The notes beneath the pieces are model-generated. The model had not been told where the DNA came from. It did no database searches and was given only the letters and a program-made list of their open reading frames with translations. Below, piece by piece: positions 22,711 to 35,062 of a stretch of DNA of 64,000 nt. Source of the DNA: Omphiscola glabra (lineage: Eukaryota; Mollusca; Gastropoda; Lymnaeidae); the NCBI GenBank assembly GCA_964017045.1, contig OZ024795.1, positions 30,294,366 to 30,358,365 on the forward strand, in the 5' to 3' direction. Position numbers and translations under genes: made by a program. Positions within the stretch are counted from its first letter, which is position 1; each line of letters begins with the position of its first letter.

Positions 22711-22869
22711 GGCTGAGGTTTCAGACGCGCCGATTAAATGTTACGGATTCTGCAATTATGCAATATATCATCTTCACATACATGGTCAAAACAACCAGCA
22801 CTTCCTTCATTGAGAAAGTGATACACATTGTAATAGTTGTTTATTACCGCTACTTTACTGAAACACTAC

Positions 22870-23152
22870 AGTAAATGAACATGTTTTAAATGAGTTGTTG
22901 TAAATGAGCTGTTGTAAATGAGCATGTTGTAAATGAGCCTGCTGTAAATGAGCCTGTTGTAAATGAGCCTGCTGTAAATGAGCCTGCTGTAAAAGAGCCT
23001 GCTGTAAATGAGCCTGCTGTAAATGAGCCTGTTGTAAATGAGCCTGATGTAAATGAGCCTGTTGTAAATGAGCCTGTTGTAAATGGGCCTGCTGTAAATG
23101 AGCCTGCTGTAAATGAGCCTGCTGTAACTGGGCCTGCTGTAAATGAGCCTGT
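22870..23152. repeat. 15-bp minisatellite (GTAAATGAGCCTGCT)
   Basis: About 18 copies of GTAAATGAGCCTG[C/T]T. The minus strand reads as an open GSFTA repeat because the period is five codons. Confidence 0.96.
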
Positions 23153-24498
23153 TTTGTTCACTTATTCCTTAGTCGACAATTCTTTCCCTTAACGTAACGG
23201 GAATTTAACAACCCACTTTGTAGGCATCTAGTAAGTAGGTTAGGCTTAGATTATTCTAGAATTTCTTCGTTTCCTTGAACAAAACGATACAAACAACCTT
23301 GAACAACTCCGTCACTTTTGTTTTAAAACAAAACAACTTAAAGAAAGACGACAATTCTTGCTCTACATCACCGCCATCTTTTGTTCATCCTAAATAGACA
23401 ACGGACGAATGCGTCTTTGCGAGGGAGATCCCAGAAAATATCTTAAACAAGGCTAACTAATAGGACTTGGTGGCCTCGCTGGCACAAGAAGCACAGCTTG
23501 ACAATCACAAGCCATGTGTTACCGTTCGTTGTACTGATAGAAGGCCGGGTACTGTTTCACAAGGTCGTACGATGTTAAGAAACCAAGAAAATTGTTGTGG
23601 GGATGAGAGACGATCTGAAGTCTGTGTCAGGCGTCACCTCTCCGTTATGTTTTCTTCCCACAGAATTCATATTGAACATTGCAATAAGGAAAGTTGTTTT
23701 ATTAATTTACACAGTGCTGCTGATTCTCATACGATAAACATATTGACTAACAATTCATATATTTCAGATTCATTGAACCTTAGTGAACGGATATTTACAT
23801 TTCCAGTTTGAAGTAAAGTGTTATATGGGTTGACACCAGGGTTCTTTCTTTTACACAGCTTTACAGAGTGCAAGAATATTATCGTCTATCATAAAATTTA
23901 AATATCTTCTGATACGCTATAATATATCGTTTGTTTATGGGTCTTTGATTGTCTGTTTACAACCCCGTAGATTCAATGTCTACTTCCGTTATAAAGTTCA
24001 GAAGTAGAGCAACGAAGGGTTGGCGTCCATAAAACTGTATACATGTTTCCATGTTTTTAGATATGAGGAACTTAGTGGTTTTCGGACGTTTATAAAACTA
24101 TATGCATTATTCCAAGGTTGGATCGATGAACCTTACTTTATTGGATAAAACTATATGCATTATTCCTAGGTTGGATCCGAGGACCATAGTTTGTGGGATA
24201 AAACTGTGTGCAACATTCCAAAGTTGGACCGAAAGAACTAGTTTGCTGCGCTTCCATATCTCATTTGTGTGATATATAGACTGGAAGACACAATAAGTCA
24301 TCACAAAATCGGACGTGAGAAAATGAAACATCAGCCTCGTACATCACGGAAATAGGGTCAAAAGTCAAGGCTGACAGTTCATCAGCTGAAGCTCCAGATT
24401 TGCATTCATCTTTTCCTGGTTTATAGTCCGTGCGAAATATACCAATGATATCGGGATTGGGGGAAGGGAGAGACGTAAATACTTGTCTTTTATTGCCA
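23153..24498. other. Anonymous stretch; two short dispersed phrases
   Basis: Open frame 23467-23811 has no recognised domain. The phrase ATAAAACTATATGCATTATT recurs around 24090 and 24145, with a third diverged copy near 24200, suggesting an old ~55-bp triplication. Confidence 0.5.
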
Positions 24499-24885
24499 GA
24501 CAAAGTGGGTTGACAGAAGACACATTCTCATTAGTTGAACAGACAAAGTGGGTTGACAGAAGACACATTCTCATTAGTTGAACAGACAAAGTGGGTTGAC
24601 AGAAGACACATTCTCATTAGTTGAACAGACAAAGTGGGTTGACAGAAGACACATTCTCATTAGTTGAACAGACAAAGTGGGTTGACAGAAGACACATTCT
24701 CATTAGTTGAACAGACAAAGTGGGTTGACAGAAGACACATTCTCATTAGTTGAACAGACAAAGTGGGTTGACAGAAGACACATTCTCATTAGTTGAACAG
24801 ACAAAGTGGGTTGACAGAAGACACATTCTCATTAGTTGAACAGACAAAGTGGGTTGACAGAAGACACATTCTCATTAGTTGAACA
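24499..24885. repeat. 43-bp minisatellite, 9 copies, all apparently identical
   Basis: The unit starts GACAAAGTGGGTTGACAGAA and ends CTCATTAGTTGAACA. By eye I find no substitution among the nine copies, so the expansion or its last homogenisation is very recent. Adjacent repeats have no spacers. Confidence 0.97.
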
Positions 24886-24983
24886 GAGAAAGAATAATTT
24901 GAACTTTTTATCTCCAACATTCAAGTTTGTATTGTATCGTCTTGATGTTTAGTCTATGAATATTGTGAACAAATTGTGTAACT

Positions 24984-25232
24984 CTTGGCTAGTTGCCTTT
25001 GTGTGTGTACCCCTTGGTCAGTTGCCTTTGTGTGTGTACCCCTTGGTCAGTTGCCTTTGTGTGTGTACCCCTTGGTCAGTTGCCTTTGTGTGTATAACCC
25101 CTGGTCAGTTGTTTTGTGTGTCCCTTGGTCAGTTGTTTTGTGTGTCCCTTTGTTAGTTGCCTTCGTGTTTGTACCCCTTTAGTCAGCTGCCTTCGTGTGT
25201 GCACCCCTTGGTCAATTGCCTTTGTGTGTATA
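24984..25232. repeat. 29-bp minisatellite, about 9 copies
   Basis: The unit is CCCCTTGGTCAGTTGCCTTT followed by GTGTGTGTA. Two central copies have an internal deletion (GTTGTTTTGTGTGTC). Confidence 0.95.
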
Positions 25233-25391
25233 CCTTTCGGGCATATATGAAAAGACGTTTTCTACTTGTGGTAGCTACATACAGGTTCTAGAATCCCATA
25301 GAGATTAAAATAATTAAATGCCATTAAATCGATTTTCATTGTTCAAAATAACCTTTTTCCAAGTTTTTCCATACTTTGTTCGCTCATTTCC

Positions 25392-27402
25392 TGTAGCCTA
25401 GGTGTTAAGAATTATCGTCAGTAGCCTATGAGTTAAGTTTTAGCGTCATTAACCTAGGTGTTAAGTTTTAACGTCAGTAACCTAGGTGTTAAGTTTTAGC
25501 GTCAGTAACCTAGGTGTTAAGTTTTAGCGTCAGTAACCTAGGTGTTAAGTTTTAGCGTCAGTAGCCTAGGTGTTAAGTTTTAGCGTCAGTAACCTAGGTG
25601 TTAAGTTTTAGCGTTAGTAACCTAGGTGTTAAGTTTTAGCGTCAGTAACCTATGTGTTAAGTTTTAGCGTCATTAACCTAGGTGTTAAGCTTTAGCGTCA
25701 TTAACCTAGGTGTTAAGTTTTAGCGTCAGTAGCCTAGGTGTTAAGTTTTAGATTCAGTAGCCTAGGTCTTAAATTTTAACGTCAGTAGCCTAGGTGTTAA
25801 ATTTTAGCGTCATTAACCTATGTGTTAAAATTTAACGTCAGTAGCCTAGGTGTTAAGTTTTAACGTCAGTAGCCTAGGTGTTAAATTTTAACGTCAGTAA
25901 CCTATGTGTTAAGTTTTAGCGTCAGTAACCTATGTGTTAAGTTTTAACGTCAGTTACCTATGTGTTAAATTTTAACGTCAGTAACCTAGGTGTTAAATTT
26001 TAACGTCAGTAACCTAGTAGTTAAGTTTTAACGTCAGTAACCTATGTGTTAAGTTTTAGCGTCAGTAACCTATGTGTTAAGTTTTAACGTCAGTTACCTA
26101 TGTGTTAAATTTTAACGTCAGTAACCTAGGTGTTAAATTTTAGCGTCATTAACCTAGGTGTTAAGTTTTAACGTCAGTAACCTAGGTGTTAAGTTTTAGC
26201 GTCAGTAACCTAGGTGTTAAGTTTTAGCGTCAGTAAACTAGGTGTTAAGTTTTAGCGTCAGTAGCCTAGGTGTTAAGTTTTAGCGTCAGTAACCTAGGTG
26301 TTAAGTTTTAGCGTTAGTAACCTAGGTGTTAAGTTTTAGCGTCAGTAACCTATGTGTTAAGTTTTAGCGTCATTAACCTAGGTGTTAAGCTTTAGCGTCA
26401 TTAACCTAGGTGTTAAGTTTTAGCGTCAGTAGCCTAGGTGTTAAGTTTTAGATTCAGTAGCCTAGGTCTTAAATTTTAACGTCAGTAGCCTAGGTGTTAA
26501 ATTTTAGCGTCAGTAACCTATGTGTTAAAATTTAACGTCAGTAGCCTAGGTGTTAAGTTTTAAAATCAGTAGCCTAGGTGTTAAATTTTAACGTCAGTAA
26601 CCTATGTGTTAAGTTTTAGCGTCAGTAACCTATGTGTTAAGTTTTAACGTCAGTTACCTATGTGTTAAATTTTAACGTCAGTAACCTAGGTGTTAAATTT
26701 TAACGTCAGTAACCTAGGTGTTAAGTTTTAACGTCAGTAACCTAGGTGTTAAGTTTTAGCGTTAGTAACCTAGGTGTTAAGTTTTAGCGTCAGTAATATA
26801 TGTGTTAAGTTTTAGCGTCATTAACCTAGGTGTTAAGCTTTAGCGTCATTAACCTAGGTGTTAAGTTTTAGCGTCAGTAGCCTAGGTGTTAAGTTTTAGA
26901 TTCAGTAGCCTAGGTCTTAAATTTTAACGTCAGTAGCCTAGGTGTTAAATTTTAGCGTCAGTAACCTATGTGTTAAAATTTAACGTCAGTAGCCTAGGTG
27001 TTAAGTTTTAACGTCAGTAGCCTAGGTGTTAAATTTTAACGTCAGTAACCTATGTGTTAAGTTTTAGCGTCAGTAACCTATGTGTTAAGTTTTAACGTCA
27101 GTTACCTATGTGTTAAATTTTAACGTCAGTAACCTAGGTGTTAAATTTTAACGTCAGTAACCTATGTGTTAAGTTTTAACGTCAGTAGCCTAGGTGTTAA
27201 GTTTTAACGTCAGTAGCCTAGGTGTTAAGTTTTAGCGTCAGTAACCTATGTGTTAAGTTTTAGCGTCAGTAACCTAGGTGTTAAGTTTTAACGCCAGTAA
27301 CCTATGTGTTAAATTTTAACGTCAGTAACCTAGGTGTTAAGCTTTAATATCAGTAGCCTGGGTGTTAAGAATTAACGTCAGTAGCCTAGTTGTTAAGTTT
27401 TA
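25392..27402. repeat. 28-bp minisatellite, about 72 copies, with higher-order blocks
   Basis: The unit contains AACCTAGGTGTTAAGTTTTA then GCGTCAGT, with a near-palindromic centre AACCTAGGTGTT. A rare AAGCTT variant followed by GATTCAGTAGCCTAGGTCTT marks a block at 25687, 26387 and 26835. The spacings are exactly 700 bp (25 units) and 448 bp (16 units), with the neighbouring variants in the same order. The array grew by duplicating multi-unit blocks. Confidence 0.98.
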
Positions 27403-27647
27403 AAAAAATTCCATGGTGAACAACTGAGTACCCGTTGGTCAGTTGTCAAGGTGTTTAGTGTTAAACCAATGTTAACACATGTTGTGGCACATTTCCTTGT
27501 GGCAATATGGTCAGCTGGTAACGTTAGACAACGTGTCAGCATCTCACTGGCACTGATCATTCAGCATTAAATTGACGACTACGCCCCTGAGACGGCCGTC
27601 TCTGAAAAGACAGTGAAGTAAGCGTTAATGGTCGTTGATCTACCACG

Positions 27648-28456
27648 ACACGGAATGTTGCTGTGAGTAGCCCATAAGGACATCATCACGGGATGTTGCT
27701 GTGAGTAGCCCATAAGGACATCATCACGGGATGTTGCTGTGAGTAGCCCATAAGGACATCATCACGGAATGTTGCTGTGAGTAGCCTATAAAGACATCAT
27801 CACGGAATGTTGCTGTGAGTAGCCCATAAGGACATCATCACGGAATGTTGCTGTGAGTAGCCCATAAAGATATCATCACGGAATGTTGCTGTGAGTAGCC
27901 CATAAGGACATCATCATGGGATGTTGCTGTGAGTAGCCCATAAGGACATCATCACGGGATGTTGCTGTGAGTAGCCCATAAAGATATCATCATGGGATGT
28001 TGCTGTGAGTAGCCCGTAAGGACATCATCACGGGATGTTGCTGTGAGTAGCCCATAAGGACATCATCACGGGATGTTGCTGTGAGTAGCCCATAAGGACA
28101 TCATCACGGAATGTTGCTGTGAGTAGCCCATAAAGACATCATCACGGAATGTTGCTGTGAGTAGCCCATAAGGACATCATCACGGGATGTTGCTGTGAGT
28201 AGCCCATAAAGACATCATCACGGAATGTTGCTGTGAGTAGCCCATAAAGATATCATCACGGGATGTTGCTGTGAGTAGCCCATAAGGACATCATCACGGG
28301 ATGTTGCTGTGAGTAGCCCATAAGGACATCATCACGGGATGTTGCTGTGAGTAGCCCATAAAGATATCATCACGGGATGTTGCTGTGAGTAGCCCATAAG
28401 GACATCATCACGGGGTGTTGCTGTGAGTAGCCCATAAAGACATCCTCACGGGATGT
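27648..28456. repeat. 38-bp minisatellite, about 21 copies
   Basis: The unit contains GGATGTTGCTGTGAGTAGCC then CATAAGGACATCATCAC. Variant pairs (GGACATC/AGATATC and CGGG/CGGA) recur in runs, suggesting block duplication. Confidence 0.97.
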
Positions 28457-28591
28457 GGGCGGCTCCACGGCACCTTTAGAAGGAGAGGAATTCTAGAGGG
28501 AGCTCGGGGAATCTAACTAAAGGAATCCCGAGATAGAGCACATCTTCATCTCTGTGATTTGGTGGTAGTTTAATCTTTTTAAACAGAGCAA

Positions 28592-28783
28592 GCACAGCTA
28601 TCGGGTGTGTTGCCACAGCTACCGGTTGTGTTGTCACAGGTATCGGGTGTGTTGTCACAGCTGTCGGGTGTGTTGTCACAGGTATCGGGTGTGTTGTCAC
28701 AGCTATCGGGTGTGTTGTCACAGGTATCGGGTGTGTTGTCACAGGTATCGGGTGTGTTGTCACCAGTATCGGGTGTGTTGTCA
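28592..28783. repeat. 21-bp minisatellite, about 9 copies
   Basis: The unit is TCACAGGTATCGGGTGTGTT plus one base, alternating AGCTATCGG and AGGTATCGG types. Seven codons per unit keeps frames open on both strands. Confidence 0.95.
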
Positions 28784-30459
28784 GCTCACGATCCGTTCAG
28801 TTGCGCCAAGTCTCAGGATCTTGCCTTGTTAATTGGTTGAAATTTCATAATCTGACTGATAATTTTTTTCCATTACAACCTGTTATATCTCTTTATGATT
28901 AATGATAAATATCTGTTTAATATTCTCATACTTCAGACATATTTATTTGTTGTAATTTTATTTTTAACTCTCCCAATATCAATAAGCAAAGCCAAATATT
29001 AAATAAAATAGAACATTTCTTGCTCTTGTCAATTTTATATTTCGTCTGCACTATTCCTTGATATTCTCGGTAGGGGGCGCTGCAAGTTCTCAATAGATAA
29101 TCGATCCATCACTATAATAAGTTTATGTATCCCTTCGATTCCCCGACCCCATGATCTCCATTTTCCAACCCTTCACGTAAACACTGGATGGTGTGGCCCA
29201 TCTATGTGTGGCTCGTCTACGCGTGGGTCATCTATGTGTGGGTTCTCAGTGTGGTTCATCTATGAACTAAAAAAAAAAAACTCTTCAACTTGTTTAGATC
29301 GAGGATCTCAAGTTTTCACACAAATGATATTTTGGGAATTCCATTTTTTTTAATTTTACTTTTTGGACTGACCAACACAATAATTTCACTTGGCTCTTCA
29401 AACATTCAACTGTATTTATACAATGAAGAGAAATGGGGCACCGAAATAGTTAAAGCAGTGGTCGGAGAACTCATTAGCCAAAGAGCCAAAATCAGCAGTA
29501 GGAAGATTTAAAAAATTGTGAGAGACAAATTTCTTTTCAAGAACCATGTTTTTCGGAGTCAAAACTGATTTGTGGCCGACTGGCCGAGCCGCACTCAGCA
29601 GACCACGAGTTAGAGCATATTCAAATATAACCCTAGTTTAAACACGGACCCTTTCTTGCTAATAATTTAGCGCTGTCCGTTTCTTTGCGAATAGCCAAGC
29701 AGTAGATATATATTATGTACGCGTAATGAGTCATTTTTACAAAGCAGTTGCTTCTAGAGGCCATTAGAGTGACATTGCCAACGTCCTAATATCCATAAGC
29801 GGATAAGACTACCAGTAAAACAAAAGTCGGTAACTTGGTGTTGAGCTTCCTGTTGGCTGCAGACTATGCCACCTCCCCCCCTCTCCCACCTCCTCATACG
29901 CCTATATACGTCACACACAATAATAAATAAGCCTTTTCATTCGATTCATGAATGCGGACAGCATAGCTGTTTAAAATTATATTACCGTGCTGTCCCGCCT
30001 CACAAAAGACCGGGCAACTTTTTTATAGGTTACCAAAGAAATATGGTTTCTTTGAATTGGAAATAGTTTCATAGTCATGGGGTGAGTGTCTGTTCGTTTT
30101 CTTCTTCTCAAAATAAGTACAACAAATGAGGAACACAAAAAAAACAACTCAAATTACCTAACATATTTCTAACCACCTGTACTCGTCACGTTGTGGTGCT
30201 CGATGGCAGTCACGTGATTGCAGATGCACTTTTTCGAGATACCGGAAGCTGAATTTACCGGATACAGGTTTAGACATATTGAGTTTAACCTTTTGTCTGT
30301 TGCTAAAAAAATAGACAATGAAAATGATTGTGCAACAGGAAGGAAATCCTCCAAGTTCAAATGACGTGGTGGGAAGCAGAGTGTCAGAAGAATCCTTTGT
30401 TGGCTCCCAAAACTTGACACTTGAAGTGTTGTGAGGATTGGTTTACTTTCATTGTGACC
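28784..30459. other. Anonymous stretch with a short repeat and a CTCF-like site
   Basis: A degenerate GTGTGG-CATCTATG repeat (about 16-17 bp) occupies 29189-29263 and an A run follows at 29269. Frames at 29290-29511 and 29866-30066 show no known domain. Confidence 0.5.
29068..29083 (+). promoter_or_regulatory. CTCF-like motif
   Basis: CGGTAGGGGGCGCTGC resembles the CTCF core (AGGGGGCGCT). Sequence match only. Confidence 0.3.
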
Positions 30460-30972
30460 CTCAACACTTGATTGAAACAACCAATAGAACTCAACACTTG
30501 ATTGAAACACCCAATAGAACTCAACACTTGATTGAAACAACCAATAGAACTCAACACTTGATTGAAACAACCAAAAGAACTCAACACTTGATTGAAACAA
30601 CCAATAGAACTCAACACTTGATTGAAACAACCAAAAGAACTCAACACTTGATTGAAACAACCAATAGAACTCAACACTTGATTGAAACAACCAATAGAAC
30701 TCAACACGATGATTGAAACAACCAATAGAACTCAACTCTTGATTGAAACAACCAATAGAACTCAACACTTGATTGAAACAACCAATAGAACTCAACACTT
30801 GATTGAAACAACCAAGAGAACTCAACACGATGATTGAAACAACCAATAGAACTCAATACTTGATTGAAACAACAAATAGAACTCAACACTTTATTGAAAC
30901 AACCAATAGAACTCAACACGATGATTGAAACAACCAATAGAACTCAACACTTGATTGAAACAACCAATAGAA
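30460..30972. repeat. 30-bp minisatellite, about 17 copies
   Basis: The unit contains CACTTGATTGAAACAACCAA then TAGAACTCAA. Copies beginning CACGATGATTG are one base longer and occur at about 30707, 30827 and 30917, breaking the ten-codon phase. It has no spacers. Confidence 0.96.
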
Positions 30973-32216
30973 ATCATTCTATTTATTCACATCAAACCAA
31001 TCGCCACACAACAATAAAATTTTGTTACATATCCATAGTGACCCAGTAGTGACCTAGTCTAGGGATGTTAATCGTCCCCTTGGTCAACACTTTAGAGCAA
31101 AGACACAGCAATTCTTGGTCCACACTTAAGAGCAGCCATCAACGTTCTATAAAAGTATAACAATTCTTTTATTATCACAGCCACTGGCACGACACAGAAC
31201 GTCCTCTACAAAATCTTAACTATCTCTACAAAATCTTTACTATCTCTACAAAATATTAAATACACTGACTCTCAACCTCAGGCCACTCACATCTCCACTG
31301 ACGCACCAGCCTTGTACCTTTTCACACCACAACGATAACTCACATCCTGACAACAACAAAACTCAACGAACTAACTCCACCAGCTGACCTTGCATCACCC
31401 GGCCAATCACCACTCGCCCTCACAAAAATCTCTCACCAACTCACCATCAAAATCTTTCATAAACAATCACGTTCCTAAATCCGTTTCATGACAATCACAT
31501 TTATTAAAAACAAAGAGATTTGGAGAGAAATTCACCTTCAAAAATGTTTGAAGAATTTTGTGTTTGAAGAACTTTGTGTTTTTTTCCTAAGCTATCACAG
31601 TACATTGAGATTTATATTTGATATAACTATAAATAAACGAGTGTCGCTAAAATTTAATGAAAATAATGAAACATAAATTGTTACAGGGATCTATCTTTAT
31701 GTTCATTGAAAGGACAATTCGAAATAGTTTAGTATTGAATAATATCAATCATTTCAATCTAGTGTGCTGGCTGAGACTTCTCTTACACAATGTGTGAAAT
31801 ATTTTTGCGCAATGCTAATAACGCATTTAGCATCTTTTGCTTCTTGCGAGCCCTGCTTCCTCCTCAAAAACCGCCCTTCCCCCAACTCCACATGTTCTAT
31901 ATCAATAGAACTGAGTGGGAAAAAACGCTGCCTCGCGAGAGCCATGCGTGATGGTTGAACTCGGGTACATTGTTTCATTTGTTTATTGTTTAAGGGGAGG
32001 CGACTATGTTATCATACGAGCTATTATACCCGGCATTTCCCGGGGCCCGCTTTTGGAAGAATGAAAAACTTGGACAGACTTTTAATGAACATTGAAATTA
32101 AGCGTCAGGTAAAAAAAAAAAAAAAATACCCCCGTAGTAAAAAAATAAATAAATTATTAAAGAATTAACTTGTCTCCAATAAAAACATAGATAATAACAT
32201 TTGAAAACTATTTATT
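30973..32216. other. Anonymous stretch; one short triplication
   Basis: TCTCTACAAAATCTTAACTA recurs three times at 31204-31258. An A run lies at 32110-32126. No gene recognised. Confidence 0.5.
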
Positions 32217-32392
32217 CCCCGATGGGATCCCGATCCTGGTGATACCATATTTGGATACTTTTCCCCATGTGATTCCGTTTCCCGGAGAGATCGTGATCCC
32301 GTTTAGATCCCAGTCCAGTTGGAACCCGACCCCGGTGGGGTCACGATCCTGTTGTATTCCACTCCTCATGGGTTCCGATCCCGAACATTTTC
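32217..32392. repeat. Degenerate GATCCCG-rich tandem repeat
   Basis: Imperfect copies of GATCCCGATCCTG or GATTCCGTTTCCCG recur every 17-20 bp. Confidence 0.6.
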
Positions 32393-33214
32393 TCACTTTT
32401 GATCTCTTGCGGCTCTTCGGGATCTATTGATTGTTATCACGTAGACTGTGGCGTAACTCGTGTTGATGCCGCTTAAGGCGGGCCCAAGATTTTTGACGCT
32501 CCTTTCTGTCAACTTCTATACTCCTGGATTGGATCATTCAATCAAGTTCTTCCACTATTTCAATCATTAGTGAATAACTCAAGTCCTTTTAGTAAATATA
32601 ACTTTAATTATCAGGAACACAAGGCACACATCTCTCTTCCCTAAGGTTCTACACCATAATTCCCGCACGACTACTACTTACGTCACAATACACATAAAAT
32701 TACGTCATTCAGACAAGCGCGTTCATTAGCTAATAAAAACTCTTTCACACACCGCGTGTAATAAGCATGCATTCAAACGGAACAATAACTACTGAACTCC
32801 CATACTTGACACTTTCCACGATAAAACCAATGCATTTTGGCGAACATGCCGCCCTTCTATATTAGGAAAAAAGTACCCGAACGCTTGCTTCGTACCACCA
32901 TTGCTATGCTACTATTTGTAGGATTATCCAGCTACTATGGCGTTACCTCCCACCTCCCACCACGTATATTTTCCAACATCTTCGACTGGTGTCGTCAACT
33001 GTAAAACATTTGTTTGGTAGATAAACAAATTAATAAACCTACGGGTATCTAATTGTATCGAGCGAGTTTCTGAAATTGGAGGGACAATAGGAGGTTACGT
33101 AATGCTGTTTGTTTAATTTGTCACACATTAAAGCACAATCATGGTTGTGAGAGGAAGGGTTTTGGTGCGGGGGGCGCGGAGGGTTAGGTAGGGAATGATT
33201 TTTAAAAAGATGGA
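32393..33214. other. Anonymous stretch, possible decayed transposon end
   Basis: GTGGCGTAACTCGTGTTGATG near 32449, followed by GGCGGGCCC, resembles the end of the CAGTGGCGTAGC-type MITE at 12440-12605, but no partner end is found. Confidence 0.3.
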
Positions 33215-33292
33215 AGTAGTGATGTGCCACAGTAAGTAGTGATGTGCCACAGTAAGTAGTGATGTGCCACAGTAAGTAGGGGTGTGCCACAT
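33215..33292. repeat. 20-bp minisatellite (AGTAGTGATGTGCCACAGTA)
   Basis: Nearly four copies, the last diverged. Confidence 0.94.
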
Positions 33293-33385
33293 TCGCAAAA
33301 TGTGTTCTAATAAGTTAGTGCTAGGAAGTAAGGGTTAGTTCCTACTCAGAGACGTTAAAGCTTAGATTTGATTCGGGTTCAGCCC

Positions 33386-33540
33386 TCAGTAGGTTGTGGT
33401 TCGGTCGTCAGAAGGTTGCGGTTTCGTCGTCAGTAGGTTTCGGTTCGCTCGTCAGTAAATTTCGGTTCGGTCGTCAGTAGGTTTTGGTTCGGTCATCAGT
33501 AGGTTTCGGGTTCGGTCTTCAGTAGGGTATTGTTCAGTTT
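33386..33540. repeat. About 22-bp minisatellite, 7 copies
   Basis: Copies contain CGTCAGTAGGTTTCGGTTCG with substitutions. Confidence 0.9.
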
Positions 33541-34383
33541 CTTACGTTCGGGTTTGGTTCGATTCCTAACTCTAACCAAGTCGTGGCCCAGTACTATGTT
33601 GGAATGCTTGGTATTCTATTTTAATCTTTAACTTTAATTTTCTCTATTCAGTCGTGTTGGGTACGGTTCGCGCGAACCAGTTGTACATTTTCTCCACTCT
33701 ACCGAACCAGTTGTTAAATTATAAAGATAATACAAATATTTTAAAATACCCCAAATGTTTTGACTTTTGTACCAAAACTACTAAACCGGAGTTTTAGAGA
33801 TCCTAGGAATTCTCAATGCGACACTTCCAGGAAGAGGCGTTCTCCGTGTTTTTGTTACCGCGTTGTTGAATGTAAAGGAGATCGTTCCATTTCCTGGATG
33901 GGTTAAACTGCTGCCACAGATCAATACATGACGCCTAGTACAAACACCCCCAACTTGCCCCGGGGGTGGACAATTGTGGGGCAAGGGCTATACACTTTAG
34001 GTGGCTGCCTTATAAAAAAACAACAAGCAGATGATTTGGAATCGTGCCCTTCATAGACAAGGCAATAATATTATTGGCTGATAGTTGACTGTTTTAAGCA
34101 CATCATTCATGAAGTGGGGTTGGAAATGGAGGAGGTATTTTTAGAGATTATTTGGAAGACATCAGGGAGTGTCAATTTAAAAAAAAATAAAAAAATAAAA
34201 ATTATCTATATGTGGTTAATAAGTCGCATGTTGAGACTGCGTTAAGAATGCCGTCCATTTGACTTCTGCCCATCCAACCCGTTTCCATTTTTTAAAAATA
34301 ATCTCTATTTATCGCAGGCCATTTCATAAGAGGCCACCTGATACAAATTGTCATTCATCGTACTATTTACTCATATCGTACGT
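33541..34383. other. Anonymous stretch
   Basis: An A-rich run lies at 34179-34200. No gene recognised. Confidence 0.5.
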
Positions 34384-34712
34384 GGCTCTCTCTTGGTTTC
34401 ATCATTGCTTTCTCCTTGCATCATCATACTTGGCTCTCTCCTTGCATCATCAAACTTGGCTCTCTCCATGTATCTTCATACTTGGCTCTCTCCTTGCATG
34501 ATCAAACTTGCCTCTTTCCTTTTATCATCATACTTGGCTCTCTTCTTGTATCAACGCAACTGAGTCTCTCCTTGTATCATCAAACTTGCCTCTTTCCTTT
34601 TATCATCATACTTGGCTCTCTTCTTGTATCATCAAACTTGGCTCTTTCCTTTTATCATCATACTTGGCTCTCACCTTGTATCATCATACATGGCTCTCTC
34701 TCTTTGTATCGG
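34384..34712. repeat. 26-bp minisatellite, about 12 copies
   Basis: Copies contain CTTGGCTCTCTCCTTGCATC then ATCATA. TTGCATC and TTTTATC types alternate in the middle. Frames in all three plus phases stay open because few stop triplets occur in the unit. Confidence 0.94.
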
Positions 34713-34987
34713 TAACACATTCAATCGTGAAGTCTTATCTTCATAATTCCATACACAATGTTTTGTTGGCTCTACTTGGTGAAGCTTAACGTACTAGTCC
34801 AATTTTGTTTATAGTTCAACTCACAGTTACCAACAGCTTAAACAAAGTTTCCTTAATAATGTTGATCCCGACTCTAACGAAAGAAAATTAGAACTCTTAC
34901 GTGGCCTATGCTTAAGAGCCATCATGGATTTTGCCAAGATTGCTAAACATAACGTTACAGGAGTCAGATACCGACCGTATGTCAATA

Positions 34988-35062
34988 ATTTAAAATCATG
35001 GGAACAACCATTTAAACTCATGGGAGCAACAATTTAAACTCAGGGGAACAACAATTTAAACA
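34988..35062. repeat. 25-bp tandem repeat, 3 copies
   Basis: ATTTAAACTCATGGGAGCAA and two variants. Confidence 0.9.

Noticed and set aside
22886..23161. GSFTAGSFT repeat protein on the minus strand
   Set aside because: Five-codon period of the 15-bp array; no flanking coding sequence.
24499..24885. CRISPR array of 43-bp repeats
   Set aside because: Units are contiguous and identical; no spacers.
30460..30972. CRISPR-like array with GATTGAAAC repeats
   Set aside because: GATTGAAAC is typical of bacterial CRISPR repeats, but here the whole 30-bp unit repeats with no unique spacers, there are no cas genes, and the setting is eukaryotic.
33545..33580. tRNA-like B box (GGTTCGATTCC)
   Set aside because: It sits at the edge of a GGTTCGGT-rich minisatellite; there is no A box, acceptor stem or anticodon arm around it.
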